Origin: Lumnitzera littorea
Taxonomy: Eukaryota > Streptophyta > Magnoliopsida > Myrtales > Combretaceae
Assembly: GCA_024138015.1 (NCBI GenBank)
Contig: JAMXBB010000003.1
Coordinates: 36,950,878-37,014,877, forward strand
Length of the DNA: 64,000 bases
Direction: 5' to 3'
Position numbers and translations under genes: made by a program. Of the stretch, positions 23,628 to 35,344 are shown piece by piece. The notes beneath the pieces were generated by a model. The model was not told the DNA's origin. It ran no database searches and saw nothing but the letters and a program-made list of their open reading frames with translations. Each line of letters opens with the position of its first letter. Within the stretch, counting starts at the first letter, position 1.

Positions 23628-25145
23628 GCGGCATTGGAGGTAACTGCAATATCATGTGAATTTTGGGCTGATGTTTTTGCATGAAACATAAACGTACGTA
23701 CGGCTTAGGTGGTACCTCATAAGACCCAAGACTTAAACAAAAGGTTTTGGCTGATTTTGAGTGGGCGATGCAAGCTTTATTATTAGCTTTCAAAGATGTG
23801 AATGATGTTCTGTACAAAAGACATGGTGTATTTTTTGTTAAGATCAGTAAAATGGTTATTCTTCCTTTGTGTAATTAATATATTTATGAAATTACTGCAT
23901 TCTTATTTTTTCTTTTCTTTTTTATTTCCCTTTTCCTCTTTCGATGGATACAGCGATAAAGGGGTTCGAACTTAGAAATGGTGTTTATGCTAATTAAGCT
24001 TAAGGTTACCGAGAATTGCTGCATTGTTCATGAAATTCACCGGCCTGAAAAGACAATAGTCCTTCTCGTTTATTTATTTTGCCATAGAAAAGACAATAAT
24101 CCTTAAACATGCGAATGTGAGAGAATTTTTCCCGCAATAATCCTTTTGGGAATCCCCCTGGGCTAAAAAATGAAAAGGAAATGGGAAAAAAAAGGGGACT
24201 ATTCATTAAAAATAAAATAATTCTTTTCTTTTCTTTTTTTTTTTTTTTGAAAAAGGAGGTAATGAATTCTTGCGTCACGGATGCTTATTTTAATCCTTGT
24301 AATATGAATTTTCAAATTTCCTTATATAATTTATAATAAAGTTGTCACCAACTATGATAATGATGATTTAGCTCTAAAGTCAAATAAAACTTGAGAGTTT
24401 TTGACATTTCAATCTAATATGGGATGTTGGAAAAAAGAAAATTCCAATATTGGACATTCCTCAATATATAAAAGATCTATTTGGATCCAATTATAATTGT
24501 TAGGTCAATTTTTAGGATTCATAATGATATATCACAATCAATTTATTTAAGTATCTTTCAGTTAAATTAAGGTATCTTAAAGTCTACGTTGGCTCGATAT
24601 TACGCACAAAGTGGGACCCCCTCCTGCGATCTTACGCAGGAAGATGTTGCCAACAAATCAACACGGCTGATCACTAGAAATTCAATGGAATCTACCTAAC
24701 CGCAAACCGCTGGTTACGGCAAACAAATGTCGATGAATCTCCTTGATTTAAGGTACGGAAAAATAGTAACCGATAAAATGAAGAAGAAACTGGTACTTTG
24801 CATGCACCATTTCATTCGAATTGGTTACTGGTGATTGCATGACCATAAATATGGATCATTTGTCAAAATGAGTTGGAGAAAAGGTCGAAATAGAGCGAAC
24901 AAAGAGTTGGAAAAAACAGGAGAGATTGTAAAGAAAGGCACATGCAGAAAGAAAACATTTGGGCAACCATTCTTTGAAAATCTACAGCATTTGGAATCCA
25001 GCTTTAGAATATGATTAGGACAAACAAGAATTTCTCCGACCAATAAGGCAGCAAGAATCCGAGGAATTACTGAGCACAACGTAGACGACCGTAATAAAAA
25101 AAGAAGGGCTTAAATTTCAAATATATTCTTTTATATTTATTTCAT
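23628..25145. other. SAUR 3' flank and unassigned sequence
   Basis: The first 250 bases probably hold the SAUR 3' UTR (AT-rich, no perfect AATAAA). After that there are T-rich runs near 23900-23940 and 24225-24248. A short inverted repeat CCTGCG...CGCAGG lies at 24623-24641. A minus-strand ORF at 24825-25079 has no recognisable domain. Confidence 0.35.
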
Positions 25146-25279
25146 GTGTGTTCTTCTTCTTTTTTTCTCCCAGAAGAAACATAAACATTATATAACCATC
25201 AAAACAACAGTAAATACATCAGGTCTTATAAGCAAATCCCCTATCATTTTGCACAAGGATTCAACTCCCAACAACGTAG

Positions 25280-25715
25280 ACTCGAGCCCTTTTTTTTCCC
25301 TGGGAAGTCACCCGGTTAGCAGACGCATTTACTTCTCTACAAACAAGAGAAAAACAACAAGAAACAAAAGACCTTTCCAACCTATTAATGTCAGCAACAA
25401 TGGTACAAATGGTCTAGCAACTAGCTCTACTCTGGACACACTGGAAGACCACCGAGGAATCCGTCTCTACAATAATTCTTTCCCAATTTTTACTTTGCGC
25501 CATAAGTAGAACTTCACAAACAGCTTTCCCCTCTTGGCCATAGCTTCCAACAAACAATTAGCTGCATCTCGTGCAACAAAACACCCACACCCGAGACACA
25601 ATACCATTTCTATTAAAAGAGCCATCACAGTTAAGCTTGATATAATTACTGTCAGGTGGCTTCCAAACGCTGTAGTGATCTGTCCGTAATATGCTCTTTT
25701 GGACGACAACCACAT
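25280..25715 (-). pseudogene. LINE RNase H domain relic
   Basis: The minus-strand translation gives WKPPDSNYIKLNCDGSFNR (start of RNase H, first Asp kept), then NWERIIVETDSSVV and, near the end, CREVNASANRVT, matching the terminal HxxREGN block in degraded form. Two frame changes and stops interrupt it. Confidence 0.75.
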
Positions 25716-25780
25716 GTGCTTAGATAGATTCTGAAACTCATAGACGGCTGCTCTTAAAAGGATAACAAGACGAGTAGGAT

Positions 25781-26377
25781 CTAGTTTCTTTTTTTAAAAA
25801 AAAAAAAAAAAATACAGTCACAGCGATGCTTCCACAGATACCAAAGACCATACCTAATCTCGCCTGCGAAGCGTTTTAGTTGGTCTTTGTGAAATCCTGC
25901 AGAATGCTTCAAAAACAGCAGCCATTTATCAATAGTAGTAATACCCGACATGGTAAAACAACACCCCAAAAGCTCTAACCAAACTGGATGCATCCATTCA
26001 CACTTAAGCAGCATATGCTCTTTTGTCTCCTCAGCGTCACAAAATACATGGTCTGGCGTAGGCCTTATTTTCCTTTCGTGCAAATTAAAGTTAGTACTAA
26101 TAGCATTCACACACAAACGCCAGAAAAAGTGCTTAACCTTCGGCAGACAATAGTCATTCCATATCAGACACCATACTTCCCTATTAGGCAGCCTACGAGA
26201 TGAAACATACTCTTCTTTCAATAAACCCACAAGCTTAAAAATCGCATGATAGGTTGATTTCACACTATATATCCTGTTCCTTTCTAAAGGCCAAAAAATT
26301 TGATCTTCACCTCCTAATTTACTCAATGGTATTTGGAGAATTCTATCTACAATGTCCACAGGGAAAAGTTGACGCAC
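25781..26377 (-). pseudogene. LINE zf-RVT domain relic
   Basis: A 198-residue ORF: DQIFWPLERNRIYSVKSTYH, then WCLIWNDYCLPKVKHFFWRL and the Cys/His-rich part VFCDAEETKEHMLLKCEW, as in the zf-RVT domain found after plant LINE reverse transcriptases. It ends in an A/T homopolymer stretch (25785-25812) that shifts the frame before RNase H. Confidence 0.85.
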
Positions 26378-26652
26378 CTAGGTTTCTTTCCAAGATCTCT
26401 CTTCACTATTGATGAGACAGCAACAGTTTCAATTTGGTCATTTCTCAACTCTCTGATGTTGTAAGGTTTGGTCAGACCAGTAGTAACAATCCATGGCCCC
26501 TACCACACAATCACTTTCTCCCCTGGACCAATCCTCCGACAATAAAAAATCCCTACGACCTCTCTACAGACCAGCAAACTGCTCCACAACCAAGAAGCAC
26601 GTCCTCCCACCTTAGCATTGAAAAAATCATCTCTTGGGAAGTAGATACCCTT

Positions 26653-28203
26653 TCAGATCCTTACCCACAATTGGTGAGGGCTATGAACCAATCTCGAGGC
26701 TACTCTCCCGAGCATAGCATCATTAAAAGCCTCAAAATCCCTGAATCCTAGACCGGCCCTATCTTTTGCCATATCCAAAGATTTCCACCTCTTCCAATGA
26801 ATTTTAGCTCCACCATCATTCTTGCAACACCAAAATCTACTCATCATCGACATCGCCTTGCTGCACCACTTTTTTGGAAATTTGAATATTGCCATTGTAT
26901 ATGTTGAAATTGCATATGCTACTGCCTTGAGCATAACTTCCTTCCCTCCTTGAGAGAGTAGCGCCCCCTTCCATCCTTAAATTTTTTGTCTTTTCTCTCT
27001 TTAACTGAAGCTAAGGTTGCACTCTTCGATCGTTCCGACTCAATTGGAATGCCTAGATAATTTCTAGGCCAATTCTGTGTTAGAATTCCAAATAATCTAC
27101 ACAGCTCCCTCTTCTTCTCTCCTGTAGTATTTTTGCTGAAGACAAATGCCAATTTGTTTAGATTAATTGCTCACCATGAAACTTGGCAATAAGAGGTTAG
27201 GATATCTTTGAACTTTCGAAGGTTTGAGGTACTTGCCTCCATGAAAAACAATGAGTCATCTGCAAAAAACAAATGGGTTAGTATTGAGCAATTCCTCTTA
27301 ATTTTAATTCCCTTAACAACATTCCCAGTCACCGCTTGCATCAATAATCTTGAGAGAACATTCGCAATAAATAAAAACAAATACGGGGAAACCAGATCCG
27401 CTTGCCTTATGCCTCTAGATGGTATAATTTTCCCAATTCTCTCCCCATTTAGCATTACATTATACGAAACTGTTGTGACCAAACTCATCACCCAATCAAC
27501 CTAGCATTAATGAAAACACAACTTTAAGAGAACCTTCTTTAAGAACAACCAATCAACTCTATCATGAGCCTTCATCATGTCAATTTTTATAGCACAAGAA
27601 CTTTTCTTTTCTGTCTTTTCAAATTTTAAGTAATAAAAAACTTCATGGGTTACTACTATGTTATCCTGGATAAGGTGGTTTAAAACAAACGCACTTTGGA
27701 AGGGTGTTATTATTTCATCCAATAGAGGTTTCAACCTATTTGCTATGACTTTGGTGATAATTTTAACATTGAAGTTGCATAAACTTATAGGGTGGAACTG
27801 ACTTAACTCGGTAGGACACTTGACCATCGGAATTAAAACTAAATTAGTTACATTGAGTTTTAGTGGAAGGATACGTGAAAACATAAACTGTTGAATAGCT
27901 TCAATCACCGAAGGCCCCACCACATTCCAATCAGTCTGAAAGAATATAATTGTGAAGCCATCTGGACCCAGAGCTTTGTCTCCTCCTAGCTGGAAGGCGA
28001 CATCTTTCACTTCCTCCATCGTCAATGGCTTAGTTAATGACTCGTTCATCTCTACAGTCACCAATCAAGGAATGCAACTCCAAACAAAATCTAGATCAAA
28101 TGTGTCCTCCTCTTTGAAAAATTTTGCTATAATATTCTATGTAAATCTATTGCATCTCCCCCTCCTTTTCTACCTAAGCACCCTCTTCATTTTTTTTTCT
28201 TAG
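26653..28203 (-). pseudogene. LINE reverse transcriptase relic
   Basis: The ORF 28064-27507 holds DKALGPDGFTIIFFQ, LVLIPMVKCP, HPISLCNFNVKIITKVIANR, SAFVLNHLIQDNIVVTHE and AIKIDMMKAHDRVDW. The ORF 27491-27171 holds SRGIRQADLVSPYLF and the intact catalytic box FFADDSLFF. The next ORFs (27152-26919 and 26934-26653) cover the thumb: YLGIP and GLGFRDFEAFNDAMLGR. The motifs are close to consensus, with frame breaks between the four ORFs. Confidence 0.9.
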
Positions 28204-28628
28204 AATCTTATTCCTTGCTCGTCTATTAATAGTACAGTGGTGAAAAAATTTTGTATTATTATCTCCTTGAGTTAATCAATTCACCCTTACCTTCTGCATC
28301 CAATAGATCTCTTCGTTAGTGAAAGCTTATTCAAGTGCAACTTGTAGTGCCTCTTCTTCTTCATCATTTGCAAATTCACACTTCTTATTTTGCTCTTCAG
28401 CCAGGAGCAACATCAATTTATCTATTTCTTTAGAAAAGTTTGGGACAACCCATTTACTCCATTCATTCAGACGATAACCACATCTCTCCAACCTATAACT
28501 GAAACTGTTCGGATCATTGGCCGAGACTAATTACGCCCAAACTGCCTCTATTATGTTTTGACACCCCTCTATTGCACAGCAATTTTGTTCAAATCGAAAT
28601 AATCAAGCACCTATTTTGTCTTACTCAG

Positions 28629-29330
28629 CTAGAGAAACATAGGAGAGTGGTTAGACCCTGCAAATGGGAGATTCGTAACTTGTGAATACTGTAATTTCTC
28701 CAACCAATTATTATTAACAAATCTCCTATCCGGCCTTTCTTTAACTTTTCTACTCTTCTTCCTCTGATTACGCCGTGTACAAAGGCCATTACATCCCAAG
28801 TCAATTAGTTCAGCATCAGACACCAACCTTTGGAAAGCTACAATTTGCGAAATCAGTTTTAAACAGCCCCCAATTTTCTCTTCTTGGGATAAGGTTTCGT
28901 TCCAATCCCCAATACATAACCAAGCCTTAGACTTACTGATAGATATACTTACAATTTTTTCCGAAAAATGTGGCCTCGTCTCCAACACAGAGGGTGCATA
29001 AATCCAGGATACACAAACTTAATCTACACAATCAGCAAAACTTAGTTGAGAGTCAATCAAATTCTCATCAGCCTGTAATACTTGAATAATTACATCATCC
29101 TCCTACCATAGAGCTAGCCCACTTGCAATTTCCTTTGGTTGAACATAAAAAGAGTAATGGAATTGTAGTCTTCTTCTCACCTGATCTACATATTCACTCC
29201 TATTCTTCGTCTCTATAAGAAAAACAATATCAGGTTGGTACTTGCGGCACACCCTTTGAAGGGCCCTTATTGCCGAGGACCGACCCAATCCTCGAGAGTT
29301 CTAACTAATACAAGTCATGGCGACCGTGTG
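28629..29330 (-). pseudogene. LINE endonuclease domain relic
   Basis: Two ORFs cover it. 29288-29103 has SSAIRALQRVCRKYQPDIVFLIETK, the N-terminal block with the catalytic ETK glutamate. 28988-28629 has WLCIGDWNETLSQEEKIGG and ends FAGSNHSPMFL, where the usual SDH box reads SNH. A stop and frame change separate them. Confidence 0.88.
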
Positions 29331-29849
29331 GCTGATTTGGGCCAGCCACCACAGCCCTTCGATTCAAAAGTTTCATCTATTACATGGACATCCACTAATT
29401 GAGTAAACAACAAACTTCTCTTTACTTGCTTTCTTTTAGACACATAAGAATTCACTTTTTTGGGTTGTAGGTGCCCATCCTTGCTCTTTCTCCCTACAGA
29501 CCTCTTGAAACCATCTTTACTCTTCTTGCTCTCACCCAAAACATCAAAGCCTATCGTCTTGACTCTCCTTCCCATTTCAAGTGCGGAGAATGTAAGGCAT
29601 GGATTAGAGGAGATGGAATGTAAGATTGAATTCTTAGACGGGATCGGGACTAGGAATTTTCTAAACCTCTCATAGCAGAAGGGAGTGCACTCTGGCAAGT
29701 TTCGAACAGTAAAAGAGGGTTAATTTTCGAGGCACTCGGACTAAGACAATGAATATTAAAAGGTTTGGGGTGGGTTAGTGTTGACACTGTTGGAGGTGAG
29801 TCAATTGGGGCAGGTTCAAAGGTGAATCAATTTCACTATTAGACTCTAA
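29331..29849 (-). pseudogene. LINE ORF1-EN linker, part 1
   Basis: A Pro/Ser-rich stretch (PPTVSTLTHPKPFN) leads into a 127-residue ORF (29698-29315) with a basic Ser/Lys-rich tail, as in the variable region between the ORF1 zinc finger and the endonuclease of plant LINEs. No domain is expected or seen. Confidence 0.6.
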
Positions 29850-30523
29850 TGATATGTTGATTTGGGGAGAATTAAGATTTTATTTTCTTTTTATTATTTA
29901 TTATAATATTTATTTGGTTTTTTTTATAGAATTACAATTCCATAAAAATTTTTATTATTTAAAATTAAGTAATAGAAATTCCTTAATTCAATTAAGTAAT
30001 CACGATTTTTCGTCACTACCATCACTACGACCACCATTACCATCATCGTCATTATTGTCATCGTTGCTATCGCTACCGCTACCGCTACCGCTACCGCTAC
30101 CGCTACTACCGTTATCACCATTGCTCCCGCTAATACCACAATCAACCACCATAGCCATCGCCATCGCCATGCTGCCGCCACTAACTATTATTGTCGCCAT
30201 CACCACCACTACCACTACCCACCACCACTACAGCCATCACCATAGCCATCGCCATTGCTATGCTGCCGCTACTAACCACTATTGTCGCCGTCACCACCAC
30301 TACCGCTACCCACCACCACTACAGCCACCATCACTGCCAATCACCACTACTGCCTATTACTTTAGGATTAATTGAGAAAAAAAATAGATTGAGCATAATT
30401 TAGTCATTAAAATTATATTACATATATATTCTTAAATTACTTATAAATCTAACTAAACAAAATAATATATATTACACTCCTATTCCATTCCCTCTTATTT
30501 TATTCCATTAAATAAATGAATTA
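29850..30523 (-). mobile_element. Tourist/Harbinger-like MITE, copy 1 (674 bp)
   Basis: It is flanked by TAA (29847-29849 and 30524-30526), the 3-bp target typical of PIF/Harbinger elements. Both outer arms align base for base with the reverse complement of copy 2 at 34516-35344, including 20-nt terminal segments. The centre is a trinucleotide-rich tract. Removing the element and one TAA rejoins the LINE linker frame. It has no transposase, so it is non-autonomous. Confidence 0.85.
30010..30350 (+). repeat. Imperfect trinucleotide repeat core of MITE copy 1
   Basis: The tract is (CCA/CTA/CAT/CCG)n-like, with a clean run of CTACCG units near 30068-30107 and a partly duplicated segment around ACCCACCACCACTACAGCCA (near 30217 and 30310). 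ORFs on both strands are low-complexity artefacts. Confidence 0.85.
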
Positions 30524-30526
30524 TAA

Positions 30527-31330
30527 AGGTTTTAGTGATTGAAGATTAGGGTTTACAAGGTTCCATATCGTAAGAGGTGAAGGCCGAAAGTGTTTTGGGA
30601 TAGAAATGGAAAGAAAACAAAGGGTTGTGGGACCATCAATTAAGGTAGAGTTCGAAAAAGACAAAATGTAGTTAAGTTTAGGTAAACTAGAGTTATCAAA
30701 GGGGATAGGCTTAATCTTAGGGTCTACTTTCTCCACGTTGGCATAACAATTGGATTTTTCCAACACATCCAAATTAACACAATGTTTTGTTACAACAACC
30801 ACTTCCTTACCCTTACATAGATCATAACTATGATACCCTTCTTTCTCAGTGCTACGTATATCCAAAAAATTTCCTTTGTCAACTACCTTTAGCAAGGACA
30901 AAGGAGTTGTCACAACCCTCGTATGCTCACCATCGATCATATCTACCACCATCGAACTTTGCTTCGCCTTCGATACAAGCATCACGTTAAGACTCTAACT
31001 AAGTGGAGCACACATGAAAGGGCAAACTTCTTTAATCTTCCCACTAATCTTTCTTTACGTAACCATCTTCAACATGTCTTAAACAATCACAAATATAACA
31101 AAAATCGAAGAGTCTTTCATAGCTGAAAGCAATCCAAATTTTATCATTGTTTCCATCACTAATCCATCTCCCTTTCTTTAGTGGCTTCAAGACTTCCATT
31201 TTCACTTTAACTTGTAAGTACTCGCGTTGGCAATTTCTATCTACTATACTTCAATTTATTTACCTGATTGTTAGTCAACCAATCAATAGCTTCAACATTG
31301 ATTCTCCTCCTCTACTTATCATCTCTCTTC
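30527..31330 (-). pseudogene. LINE ORF1 zinc-finger region and linker relic
   Basis: The minus-strand translation gives YLQVKVKMEVLKPLKKG, then IWIAFSYERLFDFCYICDCL and RHVEDGY. This matches the end of DUF4283 and the zf-CCHC_4 finger of plant LINE ORF1 proteins (YERLPxFCYxCGxxGHxxxxC). The first two Cys and the His are kept and the last Cys reads Tyr. A 154-residue linker ORF (30985-30521) follows and runs into the MITE. The 5' boundary near 31.3 kb is approximate. Confidence 0.75.
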
Positions 31331-32106
31331 CTTAGTGTGAAGATTTGGGTTCCCTCTAAATGCCTCTAATCACAAAGAGAAATCTTGCTTCTCAGGGTAC
31401 CTCTTTTTTCTTCCAATTTATTCTTTTACTTGTTCATTCTTTGTCACCCATTCCTTAAATGTTTCTTTAGAATCATGCTCTAGAAAGTCCTTTAGACTAA
31501 ACTCTTCCCAAAAATCCCTACCGACATTATGATTCATAAAAACATGTTCAATTGTTTCCTCTTCTTGACCATAACACACACATTCCCATCCAAATTCAAG
31601 CCTCCCTTTACTAAGTTGCTCTTCATTAGAAATCCATTATGTAAGACCCTCCATAGTAGAAACTTAATTCTTAGAAGTGTTGGAGTTCTCCATATCCAAT
31701 CCCAAGTTCCCCTCTTAATAGTTCCCAAATCTTCCTCATACAAAAGCCTATAAACAAACTTTCTACTCAATTCACCATATAGATCATGTGGCCAAATCTT
31801 TCTATCTTACTAAACACTGTTGGACCTTAACTCAATATCACCTAGATTTGCCGCAATATCCTCATCAATTAGATATCCCATTTTTTCCTTACTCTAGCTA
31901 CTTACCCCTTCTTATACTTTAGCAAGAGATACGTTTCTTCCTTCTCTAGTTATTGGTTCAACTACCCATCTATTTACTTTTACATTTGTTGTCATAATAA
32001 CTTTATCTTCTAACCATTCCAACATCCTCTTGAGTTTCTTTAAGAACCATAAGATATTCTTTACCCTAAAATCCTTTTCTTGATACTTATATTTCTATTT
32101 GATAAG
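31330..32106 (-). pseudogene. LINE zf-RVT region relic
   Basis: The minus-strand translation, over a few frames: KDFRVKNILWFLKK, DRKIWPHDLYGELSRKF, then WDWIWRTPTLLRIKFLLWRV, LHNGFLMKSNL and the finger segment CVCYGQEEETIEHVFMNHN. This is a clear zf-RVT domain with one frameshift before the Cys pair. Confidence 0.85.
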
Positions 32107-34515
32107 GTTCATGTAACACCTTAGAAGGTGGCTTGGTAGCTTTGCTAAGATCTTCATATCACATATGCACTCATGATATAAAGATTGTTTTACAACAAGG
32201 CTCTAACTAGTAAGTTTCTAAGGATGCTTATTCATTTTACATACATCTGCTTAACCCTAAATATATATAAGTGATCCAGCAATCTACATCACCAGAACCG
32301 TACAGAGTCGGAATTACCTACCAAATAATAAAAAAGGGTATCTAAATTTCAACAATCATGAAGCCACCAGACACTTTAAAAGTTTAATTCAACTATCCTA
32401 CTTGCTTTTCTAAACTTATCATTCTGCTTTCTCAACTTGATGGAGCGCTCTACACTCGAATCCTAGCCTAGCCCCAACTTTGTAAGACATCCAAAAGAAA
32501 TTACTGTAGAGTAAGCTACATCTAGCTTAATGAGTAACCTTTTTACCTTACTATCAAATAATAACAAGTAAGTTACTGATTAAACATATGAATTCATGTA
32601 TAAGTATATGCAATGCAAACATTATATACTGTCATTTAATAACTGTATACAATACGGTTTTCATGTCCACTATTGCCCAGGTTAAGAAGTATTTAGGCAC
32701 ATCAAGACCTAGGTATCAACGTTTAATGCGAAGTCTCTTTAATAATATCATCACCCTCAACAGTAAACACAGCTTGACCTCAAGCAAAAGGTGGCATTCC
32801 CTAAAGCCAAGTAGATCCCAAAGGTCGAGACAAGAGCATGTTGCACGAATATGTCGTACGATAAATAATCACAACATATAATATCAATATGGATTCATCT
32901 ATGCATGATCTTCCACTCTACTACGTAGTACTGACGCCCTTTGACTAATGCAATAAGATGTAATGCATGTTCGATTTAATTAGAGGCCAAATATTTATTA
33001 ATTCCGAATTCATGGGGTGACTAAGCAATTATATTCCAGATACTCCAATCCTTAAGTTCTAATGTAGTAAACAAGGGTGTTCGAAATATCTTAAGATAAT
33101 TCGTAAGAAAGAGTCAACCAAAGCAAGCACATATAAGTTCCCATATATCCCAACATGCATCAAGTTTAATGATCAAATATAACTAAATGATGTACTAACT
33201 ACAAGCACAAAATGGAGTAAAATAGGGGATAATATACTCACTCAGCTTTGAAGTCTTATATTTCCAATAATCCGCGATAGTCTCAAACTTGGTATCCCAA
33301 ATCACTTGAGTAAGGTAATTAAAGTGAATAAGACTCATCTTAATCTTAATATATTCCATAACCTCACTATAATTTCCTTATTTCCATCTATTTCGTATTT
33401 TAGCCATAACTTTTTCATCGTTTTTTAGTGTTTCTTTCATTTGGTGAAGTCATTTTAAGGTGTTTAGACATGTAAGAATTCGATTTAAGCCAAACAAGTT
33501 TATTAGTCAATGGTGCTAATTTAACTACTTTAGGATTTAGGCCTAATTTTGAGCTTTGGACTTAATCTTAGGTGTTAGGCCTTATACTTGACCTTTTGGG
33601 CCTTTATTTAGGTATTTTAAGTTTAAATTTCTATCCAAATTTTATAACTTTCAATTTGGACATTTAATGTTACTCTTGTGGGCCTAAATGACTTCTTTTT
33701 ATTAGTTTAAGGCTTTAACTTACTAAGAGACCTATAGCGGATGGCTTTAATAGGCTTTTAGACTTAATGGGTCTTTTATATATTATTTTATGAGGCATTT
33801 AATTTAAGGTTCAAATCCAATGACTAAGTTATTAGGCTCTACTGTTAGTTCTTTTAAGGGTTTTTAGGCTTATCTTACATTTTAGGGCCTTAAGCCTAAC
33901 TCCACTCATGACTTTAGACTTAAGCCTACTAAAGGCTTTAAGATAAGTCCATTTTTTATTAGGATTTAGATCTAGTTCTTTTCATTTATTGGACTCCTAA
34001 TCATATTTCTAAGGCTTTAATAACTAATTAAGCTAATTTAGGCATAATTTACATTCTAGAATCTTAAACTTAATTCCAACTTATTCCAATGGGCCAAATA
34101 TCCTAATGGGTCCACTAAATAACCCATTTTATTAAATGTTTCAAATCTAGTTTATTTCATTAATAAGGCTTCTAACATTATTCCTAAAGCCTTAATCATC
34201 AACTTAACTAGTTTAGGCCATTAACTCATCATTACCCTACTTAACTTGGTTAATTAAGTCCTAAACCATATTTAACACTAAATAATCATATTATTAACCT
34301 AATAAATCAAATTTTACAGATTTGAAACTTTCATGAAAGTAGCAGCCAAGTAGGGTTCTTCTAAGCTTTTCTTCAACTTTTTCCATCCAATACTTATTCT
34401 AATGCATTTCCTTATTTTAATAACATTTTTTCTTATTTTAAGCTAATAATATCACATAACATGGTGAAAACAAAATTGATACATATCAAGGAGGAGGCGG
34501 CATGGATGATGCTTA

Positions 34516-35344
34516 CGGTTCGTTCATTTCATGGATTAGAATAAGAGAGAATAGAATTAGAATTCGATAAGAAATGGAATTCGATAAGAAATGGAATAAG
34601 GGTGTAATACATATTACTTTGTTTAGTTGGATTTATAAGTAATTTAAGAATAAACATGTAATATAACTTTAATAACTAAATTATCCTCAGTCCATTTTCT
34701 TTCTCAATTAATCCTAACGTAATAAGTGGTAGTTGGCGGTAGTAGTGGCAACAATAGTAGTAAACGACGGTGATAGTGGCTATGGTGCCAATGGTGGTTG
34801 ATGGTAGAAATGGTAGCGATGGCTATGGTGGCGGCGACGATGGTGGTTGGTGGCAGTGGCGATGGCGGTGGTTTCGGTAATTAGTGGTTGTGGCGGCAAC
34901 AGTAGTATCGATGGTAGTGGTAGTGTGGCGATGGCTACGCTGATTAGCGGCAGCAACGACGACAGTGGCAGCAGCAACAACAGCGATGATAGTGTCAGCA
35001 ACTATAGTGGTGATGACAGCAGTAGTGGTTAGTGGTGGTAATGGTAGTGGTGGTAGTGACTACGGTGGTCGATGGCGGCGGTGGCAATAATGGTGACCAC
35101 GGTAGTGGTAGTGGTAGTAGCAACAGCAGTAGTAGTGGGGGGTAATAGTAATAACAGCGACAATGGTCGTGGTGATAATGGTAAGGAATCATGATTCCTT
35201 AATTAAATTAAAAAATCTCTATTACTTGATTTCAAGTAATAGGAATTCCTACGGAATTACAATTCCGTAACAAAAAACTAAGTGAACGTCCTAATAGGGA
35301 ATAAGAAGAAAATGGAATTTCAATTCCATAAAGTGAACATGCTA
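34516..35344 (+). mobile_element. Tourist/Harbinger-like MITE, copy 2 (829 bp)
   Basis: It is flanked by TTA (34513-34515 and 35345-35347). Its 20-nt ends are imperfect inverted repeats: CGGTTCGTTCATTTCATGGA at the left, and TAGCATGTTCACTTTATGGA as the complement of the right end. Both arms match copy 1 in reverse orientation. It carries a GGT/GTA/GCA-type trinucleotide core and the perfect 18-bp palindrome AAGGAATCATGATTCCTT (35183-35200). It is inserted in a solo LTR. Confidence 0.9.
34720..35180 (+). repeat. Imperfect trinucleotide repeat core of MITE copy 2
   Basis: A GGT/GGC/GTA/ACA-type tract, the complement of the core type in copy 1 but about 120 bases longer. The ORFs at 34780-35001, 34847-35032 and 34995-35192 are low-complexity products of it. 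Confidence 0.85.

Larger units (their letters stand above)
25150..31330 (-). mobile_element. LINE (L1-type), minus strand, split by a MITE
   Basis: Reading on the minus strand: ORF1 zinc-finger region (31270-31070), linker, MITE (29850-30523), linker, endonuclease (29330-28629), RT (about 28200-26650), zf-RVT (26377-25780), RNase H (25700-25280), then an A-rich tail (T-rich on the plus strand, 25149-25170). This is nearly the full domain set of a plant LINE, about 5.5 kb without the MITE. It is broken by stops and frameshifts but keeps long ORFs, so it looks younger than the LINE at 10-21 kb. The 5' end abuts another LINE at about 31.3 kb. Confidence 0.88.

Noticed and set aside
25950..26203. 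Plus-strand ORFs of 67 and 71 residues
   Set aside because: Antisense to the LINE zf-RVT domain.
29854..30403. Long His/Thr/Pro-rich and Val/Ala-rich ORFs on both strands
   Set aside because: They are direct translations of the trinucleotide core of the MITE, open in several frames at once.
34780..35192. Pro/Leu-rich and Ser/Gly-rich ORFs
   Set aside because: The same reason: the trinucleotide core of MITE copy 2.
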